Of a stretch of DNA of 35,408 bases, positions 1 through 7,415 are shown piece by piece. How positions within the stretch are numbered: position 1 is the stretch's first letter; each line of letters starts with the position of its first letter. Origin of the DNA: Tissierellia bacterium. GTDB taxonomy: Bacteria; Bacillota; Clostridia; Tissierellales; Tissierellaceae. The notes under the pieces were generated by a model, which did not search any database, was not told the origin of the DNA, and saw only the letters and a list, made by a program, of their open reading frames with translations. The stretch covers positions 1 to 35,408 of the forward strand of contig JAAYNS010000155.1 in assembly GCA_012520755.1 (NCBI GenBank), given 5' to 3'. Made by a program: the position numbers and the translations under genes.

Positions 1-65
1 AAGAACAAGAAGTTGATGAGGAAGTAGAAACTGAACAAGAAACACTTGAGGAAAAAGATGAATAA
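1..65 (+). CDS. C-terminal end of an unidentified protein with acidic tail (partial)
   Basis: Only the last 20 codons are in the window, read in the frame starting at base 3 and ending at TAA 63-65. About half of the residues are Glu or Asp, as in a disordered acidic tail. The frame has no internal stop and is followed 20 bases later by a strong terminator, which supports it being the real 3' end of a gene. Nothing in so short a piece identifies the protein. Confidence 0.6.
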   Translation, partial: EQEVDEEVETEQETLEEKDE

Positions 66-84
66 AAAGTCCTAAAAATGCAGC

Positions 85-122
85 AAGAGCTGATTCCAAT
101 ATTTGGAATCAGCTCTTTTTTA
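85..122 (+). terminator. Rho-independent terminator of the upstream gene
   Basis: A perfect 14-bp stem (AAGAGCTGATTCCA, 85-98, with its complement at 104-117) encloses a 5-base loop and runs into a T tract at 116-122. It closes the gene that enters from the left edge and insulates the agr-type genes that follow. Confidence 0.9.
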
Positions 123-186
123 ACCTATTGCCAATATATAACAATATGTTAAACTATAGATGATAAATAATTTAGGAGCAATAGAC

Positions 187-891
187 ATGGCAAATATAAT
201 GATAGTAGAAGATGAACTTAATATCGCTTTGGGCTTAGAAAAAATTGTTAAATCCATCAATTCAGATATAGAAACAACTATAACAGGCTATGCCAAAGAA
301 GCATTGGAAAAGGCTAATTCCAAAACTTATGAATTGTTTTTGCTAGATATACAATTAAATGATTATTCTGGATTTAAACTGGCAAAAGAGATAAGGAACA
401 TTAATAAGTATAAATTGACACCTATAGTGTTTATAACAGCAATACCCACAAAGGAATTACTGGCATTTAAACAGATCCACTGTTATGATTATATAGTTAA
501 GCCATTTAATGAGGAAGAAGTTATTAATGTATTGAGTACAATTATTAATTATGGAATTAAGAACGAAGAATACATTAGTTTTAATCTTAAGGATTTTGTG
601 TATAGAGTAAAATATGATGATATTATATATTTTGAAGTTGTTCAAAGAAAGATAAAGGTTGTCACTATTAATGAAAGTTTTGAGCTATCACATTATACTT
701 TAAAAAAGCTTGAAGATGAGCTGAGAGGTGATTTTATTCGATGCCACAGAGGCTTTATCATAAATACTAATTATATTTCAAGTATAGACAAGCCCAATAA
801 TAGTATTAAGTTAGAAGGGGTTAAAGAAAAGATTCCGATAGGAAGAAAATACAAAGATAATCTAGGAGGAGTTACGTTTGAATTTAATTGA
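187..891 (+). CDS. AgrA-like LytTR-family response regulator
   Basis: Response regulator of 234 residues. The N-terminal receiver domain (about 1-115) has the acidic pair E8/D9, phosphoacceptor D54 in FLLDIQL, T84 and K105 in DYIVKPF. The C-terminal LytTR DNA-binding domain (about 130-230) has the typical FIRCHRGFIIN segment. The family binds direct repeats upstream of quorum-sensing and peptide-secretion promoters. The start at 187 is preferred over an in-frame ATG at 160 because GGAG at 174-177 sits nine bases before it and the protein then begins MANIMIVEDE, as expected for a receiver domain. It overlaps the following AgrC-like kinase gene by 14 bases, and agrB and agrD lie on the opposite strand just beyond, so it is probably the output regulator of an agr circuit. 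Family assignment is firm; the agr role is inferred from context. Confidence 0.9.
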   Translation: MANIMIVEDELNIALGLEKIVKSINSDIETTITGYAKEALEKANSKTYELFLLDIQLNDYSGFKLAKEIRNINKYKLTPIVFITAIPTKELLAFKQIHCYDYIVKPFNEEEVINVLSTIINYGIKNEEYISFNLKDFVYRVKYDDIIYFEVVQRKIKVVTINESFELSHYTLKKLEDELRGDFIRCHRGFIINTNYISSIDKPNNSIKLEGVKEKIPIGRKYKDNLGGVTFEFN

Positions 892-2161
892 AACAACAAT
901 TATGTCCGCATTAGATTTAGTTGGAATATTAATTATTTCAAATAAAATAGTTGATGGCAAACTAAATCTGCTTAATAAGAGAAAAATAACAAAGTGTTTA
1001 CTAATTATCTTATTTTTGTCTTTGATTATGGGACTAATGGGAGAGACTTATTTAAGTAAATATAACTATATTTATGGAGCTATTGTATCTATTACATTTA
1101 TATATCTCCTACATAAGAAGAAAATTATGGAGACAATATATGTATATATTATTTGTGCTATTATTATAGTAATAGTACAAACCTTGGTTTTAGTAATCTT
1201 TTTAGCAGTAATTGATATAGAAAAAGCATTAGGATTTAAAGGTGGTCTTTTAGCATATAGTTTTATACTTCCTATATTATATCTTATTTATAAATACATC
1301 CCATTGAACCATCTGTTAGAATTTATTATTAAGAAGAATAGAGTCTTTACTGCATTAATGCTTAATATGTTTATTGTTTCAATTTCTTTTTTAACATATA
1401 GGTATATTGCTATGGAAGGCTACTTAAGAGATGTTTTAATAATAGCAAGCTTAGCTATAGGGTTGTTATTTGTAAATTTAGTTATAATTAAGAATGGATT
1501 AAGAAATGCCTATGAAGAAAAAATGCTTTCCACATATGAGAAATATTTTCCAGTAATAAATGAACTAATGAATGAATTAAGATCAAAACAGCATGATTTT
1601 GATAATCATATTCAAGCAATAAATATGATTACAATAACTAGCACTGATTATAATAGCATTGTTAATTCAATGAATAATTATATTAAGGATTTAGAAACAG
1701 ATAGTGAATTAAAAAGACTAATCAAACTAGACAATAAAATATTGGCTGGATTTTTATATGAGAAAACTAAGAAGGCAAAAGAAAACAATATTGATTTTCA
1801 GATTGAAATTAGGGATTACGAGTTAAAAACCAATCTTAAAGACCATGAATTAATAGAGGTTATTGGAAACCTAATAGATAATGCTTTTGAAACAGGTATA
1901 GAGAATAATAAAGTAGTATTGTCATTAAAAAAAGAAAAAAATATGAGCGCGATTGAAATAAGAAATTTGCACCCATATATCGATATTAATACTCTTTCTA
2001 AGTTTTTTAATCCAGGCTATTCAACTAAATTAAAGAAGGGTCATGGTAATGGTTTATCTAATATAAAGAAAATCATTAACAAAAACAATGGATTAATCAG
2101 TGTCCAAAATAAATCTATAAGTGGATCTAATTACATTGTTTTTGAAGTATTACTTAACTAA
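878..2161 (+). CDS. AgrC-like sensor histidine kinase (GHKL ATPase)
   Basis: Membrane sensor kinase of 427 residues. Roughly residues 1-210 form six or seven hydrophobic segments, the usual peptide-sensing module of AgrC kinases. The dimerisation/phosphoacceptor region contains the SKQHDFDNHIQAI motif with H239 as the likely phosphorylated histidine. The ATPase domain shows the N box (GNLIDNAFETG) and G box (GHGNGLSNIKK). The start is TTG at 878 behind AGGAGGA at 864-870, overlapping the regulator gene and implying translational coupling. Its stop codon (2159-2161) overlaps the stop of the minus-strand agrD gene by four bases. It should sense the thiolactone peptide made by the neighbouring agrBD pair and phosphorylate the LytTR regulator; that pairing is inferred from position. 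Confidence 0.9.
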   Translation: MNLIETTIMSALDLVGILIISNKIVDGKLNLLNKRKITKCLLIILFLSLIMGLMGETYLSKYNYIYGAIVSITFIYLLHKKKIMETIYVYIICAIIIVIVQTLVLVIFLAVIDIEKALGFKGGLLAYSFILPILYLIYKYIPLNHLLEFIIKKNRVFTALMLNMFIVSISFLTYRYIAMEGYLRDVLIIASLAIGLLFVNLVIIKNGLRNAYEEKMLSTYEKYFPVINELMNELRSKQHDFDNHIQAINMITITSTDYNSIVNSMNNYIKDLETDSELKRLIKLDNKILAGFLYEKTKKAKENNIDFQIEIRDYELKTNLKDHELIEVIGNLIDNAFETGIENNKVVLSLKKEKNMSAIEIRNLHPYIDINTLSKFFNPGYSTKLKKGHGNGLSNIKKIINKNNGLISVQNKSISGSNYIVFEVLLN

Positions 2162-2289
2162 TACAGATTTCTTAAAGTTTCAGGGCACTCTGGCTCTCCC
2201 CAATAGAAAATACAGCCGGTTTTTTCAATCAAAAATGGTGCAAAAGCAATTAATAAGCTACATAGTGTTTTTAATGTTCTTCTTTTCAA
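2158..2289 (-). CDS. agrD: AgrD-like cyclic lactone autoinducer propeptide
   Basis: A 43-codon gene on the minus strand, TTG 2289-2287 to TAG 2160-2158. The ribosome site AAGGAG (2304-2299) lies nine bases before the TTG. The product has the three parts of an AgrD precursor: a basic amphipathic N-terminus (K2, R3, R4, K7 and a hydrophobic stretch to I21), a core with C26 in TGCIFYW, and an acidic recognition tail GEPECPETL. Aligned with S. aureus AgrD (CDFIM followed by DEVEVPKEL), the ring would be C26 to W30, closed by a thiolactone, with cleavage after W30. It overlaps the 3' end of agrB by 32 bases in a different frame, the usual agrBD coupling, and its stop overlaps that of agrC. The N-terminal cut site, and so the length of the exocyclic tail, cannot be read from sequence. 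Confidence 0.9.
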   Translation of the reverse strand: MKRRTLKTLCSLLIAFAPFLIEKTGCIFYWGEPECPETLRNLY

Positions 2290-2830
2290 AAGTATCAACT
2301 CCTTTTTTAATTAATAATTGGATAGATTGTAATCCAAATACCCATATTGATATATTTAGATATGGGTTTTTTGGTGCTAATAGATAAAGTAGAAAATGTA
2401 GTGTTACAACAACTAGTCCCATGACTTTAAAACTTGTACGTTTGCTTTTAGAATAGCTTGGTCTATTTTTATGTATAATTGGTGCTGTAGTAAGAATAAT
2501 AATAAATGAAAGCACAAAGATTAATATAGAAAAACTACCTAAAGGTAAGAAATTATGTAATAATATTACAAAAGAGAAAAATATGCTTGTGAATATAAGG
2601 CAGGATAAATAATTATCGAAATGTAATCCGCCTGTAAATGGTCTTATGGATAATAAAGTTAATGTTGAAAAAACAAATTCCCTAAGCTTTCCAAATATTG
2701 AAAAGATGATAAGTAGTATTAATAGTTTAGACGTATCAGTAATTATAACATCTAGTGAATACTTTAACTTAGACTTTTCTATTTCAGAAAGTTTAAATTC
2801 TTTTTCAAAGTAATTAACTATATTATCCAT
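2258..2830 (-). CDS. agrB: AgrB-like membrane endopeptidase (accessory gene regulator B)
   Basis: Integral-membrane cysteine endopeptidase of 190 residues that cleaves the C-terminal tail of AgrD and forms the thiolactone ring. The catalytic signature RPFTGGLHFDNYLSC is present, with H70 and C77 separated by seven residues as in H77/C84 of S. aureus AgrB. Several hydrophobic segments follow (about 80-110 and 135-175). An in-frame ATG exists at 2854, but ATG 2830 is preferred: a GGGGGG run (2841-2836) lies just upstream and the protein then begins MDNIVNYFEK, typical for the family. It forms a minus-strand operon with agrD, convergent with the sensor and regulator genes. Family assignment is firm; partnership with the adjacent agrD is strongly implied by the overlap. 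Confidence 0.93.
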   Translation of the reverse strand: MDNIVNYFEKEFKLSEIEKSKLKYSLDVIITDTSKLLILLIIFSIFGKLREFVFSTLTLLSIRPFTGGLHFDNYLSCLIFTSIFFSFVILLHNFLPLGSFSILIFVLSFIIILTTAPIIHKNRPSYSKSKRTSFKVMGLVVVTLHFLLYLLAPKNPYLNISIWVFGLQSIQLLIKKGVDTFEKKNIKNTM

Positions 2831-2904
2831 AGGATTCCCCCCAGCAAAATACATATTATCAAATTTGAGATTAATGTAAATACATTATGTATAAACAGCA
2901 TTCT

Positions 2905-2944
2905 AATGTGACTAAACAACAAAAATACAATCCAATTTGACTAA
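2905..2944. promoter_or_regulatory. Imperfect direct repeat, candidate LytTR/AgrA-type binding sites
   Basis: AATGTGACTAA (2905-2915) and AATTTGACTAA (2934-2944) match at 10 of 11 positions and are 29 bases apart. They lie between the agrB start and the divergent promoter at 2972. LytTR regulators bind paired direct repeats near promoters, which makes this the natural place for the regulator to act. The spacing differs from the roughly 21-base period usual for AgrA sites and the motif is not the S. aureus one, so the functional call is an inference. Confidence 0.4.
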
Positions 2945-2971
2945 CAAAGTCTTAGCTAGTATAAAATTAAG

Positions 2972-3000
2972 TTGCATTTTTTTTGTTTACATCATATAAT
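2972..3000 (+). promoter_or_regulatory. Sigma-A-type promoter of the small peptide gene and ABC importer
   Basis: TTGCAT (2972-2977), a 17-base spacer and a perfect TATAAT (2995-3000) form a near-consensus promoter. Transcription would begin near 3007, giving a short leader before the small ORF at 3043. There is no terminator between that ORF and the solute-binding protein gene, so the same transcript probably covers both. Confidence 0.75.
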
Positions 3001-3042
3001 AGTTCTATTATAAGTTTTTATTAAAAGAAGGAGGTCTTAATC

Positions 3043-3138
3043 TTGAAACAGTTTAAGGTTGTCAAGGGACTTTGGAAGTCTTTTTTCATTAATGAGAATA
3101 AGATTTCCGAAAACATAAGGAGGTCCTCACTATTGTAA
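3043..3138 (+). CDS. Small basic peptide of 31 residues, unknown function, divergent from agrBD
   Basis: A short ORF from TTG 3043 to TAA 3136-3138. It is supported by a very strong ribosome site (AGGAGGT, 3029-3035, seven bases before the start) and a near-consensus promoter ending 43 bases upstream. The product begins MKQFKVVKGLWKSFF and ends IRRSSLL. It is cationic (seven Lys/Arg against two Glu), has no cysteine and no classic signal peptide, and its first half could form an amphipathic helix. It lacks the Cys core and P-rich tail of AgrD, so it is not a second autoinducer of that kind. Its place, opposite agrBD and 3' of possible regulator sites, resembles the delta-hemolysin peptide in S. 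aureus. Alternatives are a leader peptide for the ABC operon or another small secreted or membrane peptide. I do not recognise the family. Confidence 0.6.
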   Translation: MKQFKVVKGLWKSFFINENKISENIRRSSLL

Positions 3139-3178
3139 GTGAAAGGTCAAAAAAATTTAATTAATAGGGGGATTTATT

Positions 3179-4024
3179 ATGTCAAAAAAGTTGTTACTTA
3201 TATTGTTAGTGTTTAGTATGTTATTTGTATTTGGGGCATGTGGTAAAACTGAGGAACCGGTAAAAACACCAGCTGGGGAGCCAACTGAATCACCAGCAGC
3301 AGAAGAGGGTAAATTAGCAGAAATTAAAGCAAAGGGTAAGATAGTATTAGGTACATCTGCCGACTATCCACCATATGAATTCCATAAATTAATAGATGGC
3401 AAAGATGAAATTGTAGGTTTTGATATTGAAATCGCAAAGATAATCGCTGAAGAACTAGGCGTAGATTTAGAAATCGTAGATATGAAATTTGAAGGCCTGA
3501 TTGCAGCATTAGTTACAAATGATGTAGACATGGTAATAGCTGGAATGGAAGCAACTGAAGAAAGAGCAGAATCTGTAGATTTCTCAATTCCTTATTATCA
3601 AGCAAATCAAAGAATGGTAGTAAGAGCTGAAAACAAAGATGAATACAAAGAGCCTGAAGATTTAGTAGGAAAACCTGTTGGAGCCCAAAAAGGAACAACA
3701 CAGGAAAGATTTGTAGTAGAGATGTACCCAGAGTCACAATTTGTAGGCTTAAGCAAAATAACAGATTTAGTTTTAGAATTACAAAACAATAAGATTGATG
3801 CTGTTGTATTAGCTGAACCAGTAGCAAAATCTTATGTAGAACAAAACACAGATTTGTATTTAGCTGAAATTGACCTAGGTAAAGAAGACCCAGCTTCAAT
3901 TGCATTTAATAAAGGCAATGAAGATCTTGTAGAGGCAATCAACCCTATACTGGAAAAAATTATCAACGATGGTACTATTGATAGACTAATGAGCGAAGCA
4001 ACATTATTAGCTGATGAAGAATAA
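3179..4024 (+). CDS. Polar amino-acid ABC transporter, solute-binding lipoprotein
   Basis: Extracellular solute-binding protein of 281 residues, family 3 (polar amino acids such as Arg, His, Gln or cystine; the substrate cannot be told from sequence). A hydrophobic signal ends in the lipobox FGAC, with C21 the lipidated residue. A flexible Pro/Glu/Thr/Ala linker (about 24-45) follows, then the binding domain with the family segments ADYPPYEF, VGFDIEIAKIIAEELG and GMEATEERAESVDFS. A GGGGG site (3166-3170) precedes the ATG. Permease and ATPase genes follow, making a complete importer. The hairpin after its stop probably lets this component be made in excess. Confidence 0.92.
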   Translation: MSKKLLLILLVFSMLFVFGACGKTEEPVKTPAGEPTESPAAEEGKLAEIKAKGKIVLGTSADYPPYEFHKLIDGKDEIVGFDIEIAKIIAEELGVDLEIVDMKFEGLIAALVTNDVDMVIAGMEATEERAESVDFSIPYYQANQRMVVRAENKDEYKEPEDLVGKPVGAQKGTTQERFVVEMYPESQFVGLSKITDLVLELQNNKIDAVVLAEPVAKSYVEQNTDLYLAEIDLGKEDPASIAFNKGNEDLVEAINPILEKIINDGTIDRLMSEATLLADEE

Positions 4025-4033
4025 GTACAATAG

Positions 4034-4069
4034 TTGGCAAAGGAGTTTACTCCTTTGCCAATAGTTTTT
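4034..4069 (+). terminator. Hairpin between binding protein and permease, probably a partial terminator
   Basis: TTGGCAAAGGAG (4034-4045) and its perfect complement (4050-4061) form a 12-bp stem with a four-base loop, followed by a short TAGTTTTTG tract. The permease ribosome site begins at 4071 with no new promoter visible, so the hairpin likely attenuates or stabilises the upstream mRNA rather than fully ending transcription. Confidence 0.75.
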
Positions 4070-4089
4070 GTAAGGAGGTTTAAAACAAT

Positions 4090-4767
4090 TTGGAAATAAT
4101 TGCTGGATTTATTGAATTTATTTCAAAATACCATTCCTATTATGTAAATGGAACCATAACTACATTACAGATTTCATTTTTTGGAGTAGTATTCGGAACT
4201 ATATTAGGGATCTTTCTCTCCCTCTTTAGAATGTCAAATGTTAAAATTATTAAATGGATATCAACTGCATATATAGAAATTGTAAGGGGTACCCCATTAA
4301 TCTTGCAAGTATATCTTGTATATTATGGTTTACCTATGGCATTACCTTTACCTGATTCAAGATTATTTTTAGGAACTTTAGCTGTGTTATTAAATAGTGC
4401 AGCATATATAGCAGAGATAATAAGAGCTGGAATCCAATCAATTGATATTGGTCAAATGGAAGCAGCTAGATCTTTAGGTATGGGTTATAGAATTAGCATG
4501 CAATATATAATAATACCTCAAGCTTTAAAGAATATATTACCAGCACTGGGCAATGAATTTGTTACATTAGTAAAAGAATCTGCAATCATATCGGTTATCG
4601 CTATTCCAGATCTTATGTACAATGCGGATACCTTAAGAGGGATAACATATAAGCCATTCACACCATTGATAATATCTGGTATTATCTATTTTACAATAAC
4701 ATTTACATTGTCTAAGTTATTGGGTGCAATAGAAGGGAGGTTATCTGCTAGTGATAAAAGTAGTTAA
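4090..4767 (+). CDS. Polar amino-acid ABC transporter, permease
   Basis: Membrane permease of 225 residues from the HisM/HisQ family, with about five hydrophobic segments. The loop [18 protein letters not shown] carries the EAA motif that docks on the ATPase. The start is TTG 4090 behind TAAGGAGGT (4071-4079), spaced ten bases. The gene overlaps the ATPase gene by 17 bases, so the two are probably translated together. It forms the transmembrane channel for the amino acid delivered by the upstream lipoprotein. Confidence 0.92.
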   Translation: MEIIAGFIEFISKYHSYYVNGTITTLQISFFGVVFGTILGIFLSLFRMSNVKIIKWISTAYIEIVRGTPLILQVYLVYYGLPMALPLPDSRLFLGTLAVLLNSAAYIAEIIRAGIQSIDIGQMEAARSLGMGYRISMQYIIIPQALKNILPALGNEFVTLVKESAIISVIAIPDLMYNADTLRGITYKPFTPLIISGIIYFTITFTLSKLLGAIEGRLSASDKSS

Positions 4768-5476
4768 TCTTAATAAAAAATTCGGTGACTTACATGTCCT
4801 TAAGGGCATAAATGAAGAGATAAAAAATGGTGAAGTAGTAGTGGTTATAGGACCCAGTGGATCAGGAAAGAGTACATTTTTAAGATGCTTAAATCTTCTT
4901 GAGGAACCAACTAGTGGAGAAATTATAGTTGATGGAGTTTCAATTACAGATAAGAATATAGATATAAATAAACAAAGGGAAAAGATGGGCATGGTATTTC
5001 AACAATTTAATCTATTTCCGCATCTTTCAGTTATGGAGAATATAACCATTTCTCCAATTAAGGTTAAGAATATGGCTAAAAAGGATGCTGAGGAGATTGC
5101 TATGAAACTTCTAAAACGTATTGGTTTAGAAGACAAGGCAAATACTTATCCAAAAAAACTATCTGGAGGCCAGCAACAAAGAATTGCCATAATACGTGCT
5201 CTTGCCATGGAACCTGAAGTAATGCTATTTGATGAGCCTACTTCAGCTCTAGATCCAGAAATGGTCGGAGAAGTACTAGATGTAATGAAATCATTGGCAA
5301 AAGACGGTATGACCATGGTTGTGGTAACTCATGAAATGGGTTTTGCTAAAGAAGTAGGAGATAGAGTTTTGTTCATGGATGAGGGCTTGATAATTGAACA
5401 AGGGACACCAAATGAACTATTTAACAATCCACAAAATCCAAGAACGCAAGATTTCTTAAAGAAAATACTAGTATAA
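4751..5476 (+). CDS. Polar amino-acid ABC transporter, ATP-binding protein (GlnQ/HisP type)
   Basis: ABC ATPase of 241 residues with every expected motif: Walker A GPSGSGKS (about 33-40), Q loop [10 protein letters not shown], signature LSGGQQQR, Walker B VMLFDEP, D loop SALD and H loop VVTHE. It is most like GlnQ-type ATPases that energise polar amino-acid uptake at the inner face of the membrane. The start is GTG 4751 behind AGGGAGG (4734-4740), inside the end of the permease gene. It is the last gene of the importer operon and is followed by a terminator. Confidence 0.95.
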   Translation: MIKVVNLNKKFGDLHVLKGINEEIKNGEVVVVIGPSGSGKSTFLRCLNLLEEPTSGEIIVDGVSITDKNIDINKQREKMGMVFQQFNLFPHLSVMENITISPIKVKNMAKKDAEEIAMKLLKRIGLEDKANTYPKKLSGGQQQRIAIIRALAMEPEVMLFDEPTSALDPEMVGEVLDVMKSLAKDGMTMVVVTHEMGFAKEVGDRVLFMDEGLIIEQGTPNELFNNPQNPRTQDFLKKILV

Positions 5477-5486
5477 ACTTAAGTTA

Positions 5487-5516
5487 GAAAAGGCCATAGG
5501 CCTTTTCTTATTTTTT
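5487..5516 (+). terminator. Terminator of the amino-acid importer operon
   Basis: GAAAAGGCC (5487-5495) pairs with GGCCTTTTC (5499-5507) around a three-base loop and runs into a T-rich tract to 5516. It separates the importer from the aminopeptidase gene. Confidence 0.85.
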
Positions 5517-5596
5517 GCTCTGTATAATTAATAGATAGTTTGTAGTATAATTATAGTACTAACTTATTATTGCAATAGATTATAGGAGGATAAAAC

Positions 5597-7375
5597 ATGG
5601 TTGTTAATGAGCGATTACTTAGACTTAGAGCCTTAATGGATGAGAGAAATATATCTGCTTACATTGTCCCAACATCAGATCCGCATCAATCAGAATACAT
5701 TTCAGATTATCATAAAACAAGAACGTGGATATCTGGTTTTACAGGTTCGGCTGGTACAGTTGTTATAACAAAAGATGAAGCAATACTTTGGACAGATGGC
5801 AGATACTTTATTCAAGCAGAAAAGGAAATTGCAGGAAGTTATTTCAAACTATACAAAATGAATACTCCTGGATATCCCACATATATAGAATGGCTAAAAA
5901 CCAAACTAAGTGACGGCGATAGATTAGCTTATGATGGAAAAGTCTTCGCCCAATCTTCTGTTGAAAAACTACAAAAAGAACTGAATGATAAGAAAATTAA
6001 TCTTATAGGTGAATATGATTTAATTGGAGAAATATGGACGGATAGGCCAGAGTTTCCATCAAGTAAAATTTTCACACTAGAAACAAGAATTGCAGGAAAA
6101 TCTCCTAAGGAGAAAATTAGGGAAGTAAGGGAGCGTTTAAGAGAAAACAAGATTGACTACCTATTACTTGGAAGTTTAGATGATATCGCTTGGCTGTATA
6201 ATATAAGGGGCAGTGATATAAAACACAATCCAGTTGTTATTTCATATGCTTTGCTTTCAAAAGAAAAAGCTTTTTTATTTGTAGACAAGGAAAAGACATC
6301 TAAAGACTCAAATGAATTTTTAAATGAAAATGGTATAGAAGTACACGATTATGAAGACATTATTAAATTTGTGGCAAATATTGAAGATGGTTCAAGGCTA
6401 GCCTTAGAAAAAGAAAAGATAAATAGTTGGCTTTATAAAGCCATTCCTGAAAGTGTGAATATAATTAATGAATTGAATATTACTACCAAGCTTAAAGCTG
6501 TAAAGAATTCAACTGAAATTAGTCTTCAAAGACAGGCATATATTAAAGATTGTCTTGCCTTAGTAAAGTACTTTCATTGGATAGATACTAATATAGGGAA
6601 AATCCCTATGAATGAATACTCCTCCCAAGAAAAACTATTAGAGTTTAGAAAAGAACAAGATAATTTTATAGAATTAAGTTTTGCTACAATTTCAGCATAT
6701 GGAGAAAATGCAGCTATGATGCATTATTCAGCTACTGAATCTTACAGTTCAGAATTTAAGCAAGAAGGATTATATTTAATAGATTCAGGGGGTCAGTATT
6801 TAGAAGGCACCACAGATATTACAAGGACAATTGCCTTAGGGCCAATTTCACAAGAGGAAAAAAGAGACTTTACATTAACACTAAAGGGTCATATAAATCT
6901 AATAAGTGCTATGTTTTTAGAAGGTACATCAGGTCATGCCTTAGATGTGTTAAGTAGATATCCTTTATGGCAAGAAGGACTAGACTATAAATGTGGAACA
7001 GGTCATGGTATAGGCTTCATATTAAATGTTCATGAGGGTCCTCATAGAATAGCAGCCATTCCAAATAATATACCACTGGAGGAGGGGATGGTTATCACCA
7101 TAGAACCGGGTGTATATAAGGAAGGAAAACATGGCATACGAATAGAAAACGTAGTTGTAGTCGACAAAGCAATTAAGACAGGATCTGGACAATTTTTGAA
7201 ATTTGAAGTCTTGTCCTATTGCCCAATTGATCTAGACTGTATAGATGTAGAATTGTTAACATCAAAGGAAAGACAATGGTTAAACAATTACCATGAAGAA
7301 GTATACAACAAACTGTCACCATATTTGGATAAGGAACTACAATCTTGGCTAAGACAGGAAACAAGAAAGATTTAA
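5597..7375 (+). CDS. Xaa-Pro aminopeptidase (M24 family, long three-domain form)
   Basis: Metallo-aminopeptidase of 592 residues that removes the N-terminal residue from peptides with proline in second position. Two creatinase-type N-terminal domains (about 1-310) precede the M24 pita-bread domain. The five metal ligands are visible: D396 (LIDSGG), D407 (TTDITRT), H470 (GTGHGIGF), E503 (TIEPGVY) and E517 (RIENVVV). A C-terminal extension after about 530 marks the long, eukaryotic-like aminopeptidase P group rather than the shorter PepQ or E. coli PepP type. GGAGG lies at the expected spacing before ATG 5597. No secretion signal is seen, so it likely acts on imported peptides in the cytoplasm. 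Two TATAAT-like hexamers (near 5523 and 5546) suggest its own promoter, but no good -35 accompanies them. Confidence 0.9.
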   Translation: MVVNERLLRLRALMDERNISAYIVPTSDPHQSEYISDYHKTRTWISGFTGSAGTVVITKDEAILWTDGRYFIQAEKEIAGSYFKLYKMNTPGYPTYIEWLKTKLSDGDRLAYDGKVFAQSSVEKLQKELNDKKINLIGEYDLIGEIWTDRPEFPSSKIFTLETRIAGKSPKEKIREVRERLRENKIDYLLLGSLDDIAWLYNIRGSDIKHNPVVISYALLSKEKAFLFVDKEKTSKDSNEFLNENGIEVHDYEDIIKFVANIEDGSRLALEKEKINSWLYKAIPESVNIINELNITTKLKAVKNSTEISLQRQAYIKDCLALVKYFHWIDTNIGKIPMNEYSSQEKLLEFRKEQDNFIELSFATISAYGENAAMMHYSATESYSSEFKQEGLYLIDSGGQYLEGTTDITRTIALGPISQEEKRDFTLTLKGHINLISAMFLEGTSGHALDVLSRYPLWQEGLDYKCGTGHGIGFILNVHEGPHRIAAIPNNIPLEEGMVITIEPGVYKEGKHGIRIENVVVVDKAIKTGSGQFLKFEVLSYCPIDLDCIDVELLTSKERQWLNNYHEEVYNKLSPYLDKELQSWLRQETRKI

Positions 7376-7415
7376 TCAACTCACAATAGTTGCTAAGTAT
7401 AGTTGAGGTGAAAAA

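Noticed and set aside
160-186. Upstream in-frame ATG giving a nine-residue longer response regulator
   Set aside because: GGAG at 174-177 would lie within the coding region and fits ATG 187; the extra residues precede a normal receiver-domain start.
2121-2387. 88-codon plus-strand frame over the agrC end and agrBD
   Set aside because: It is antisense to agrD and agrB, has no ribosome site and shows no recognisable sequence.
2831-2854. Longer AgrB start at 2854
   Set aside because: The GGGGGG ribosome site would fall inside the gene; ATG 2830 gives the usual family N-terminus.
3043-3138. The small peptide as a second AgrD
   Set aside because: It has no cysteine and no PxCPxxL-type recognition tail, and it is not coupled to an agrB gene.
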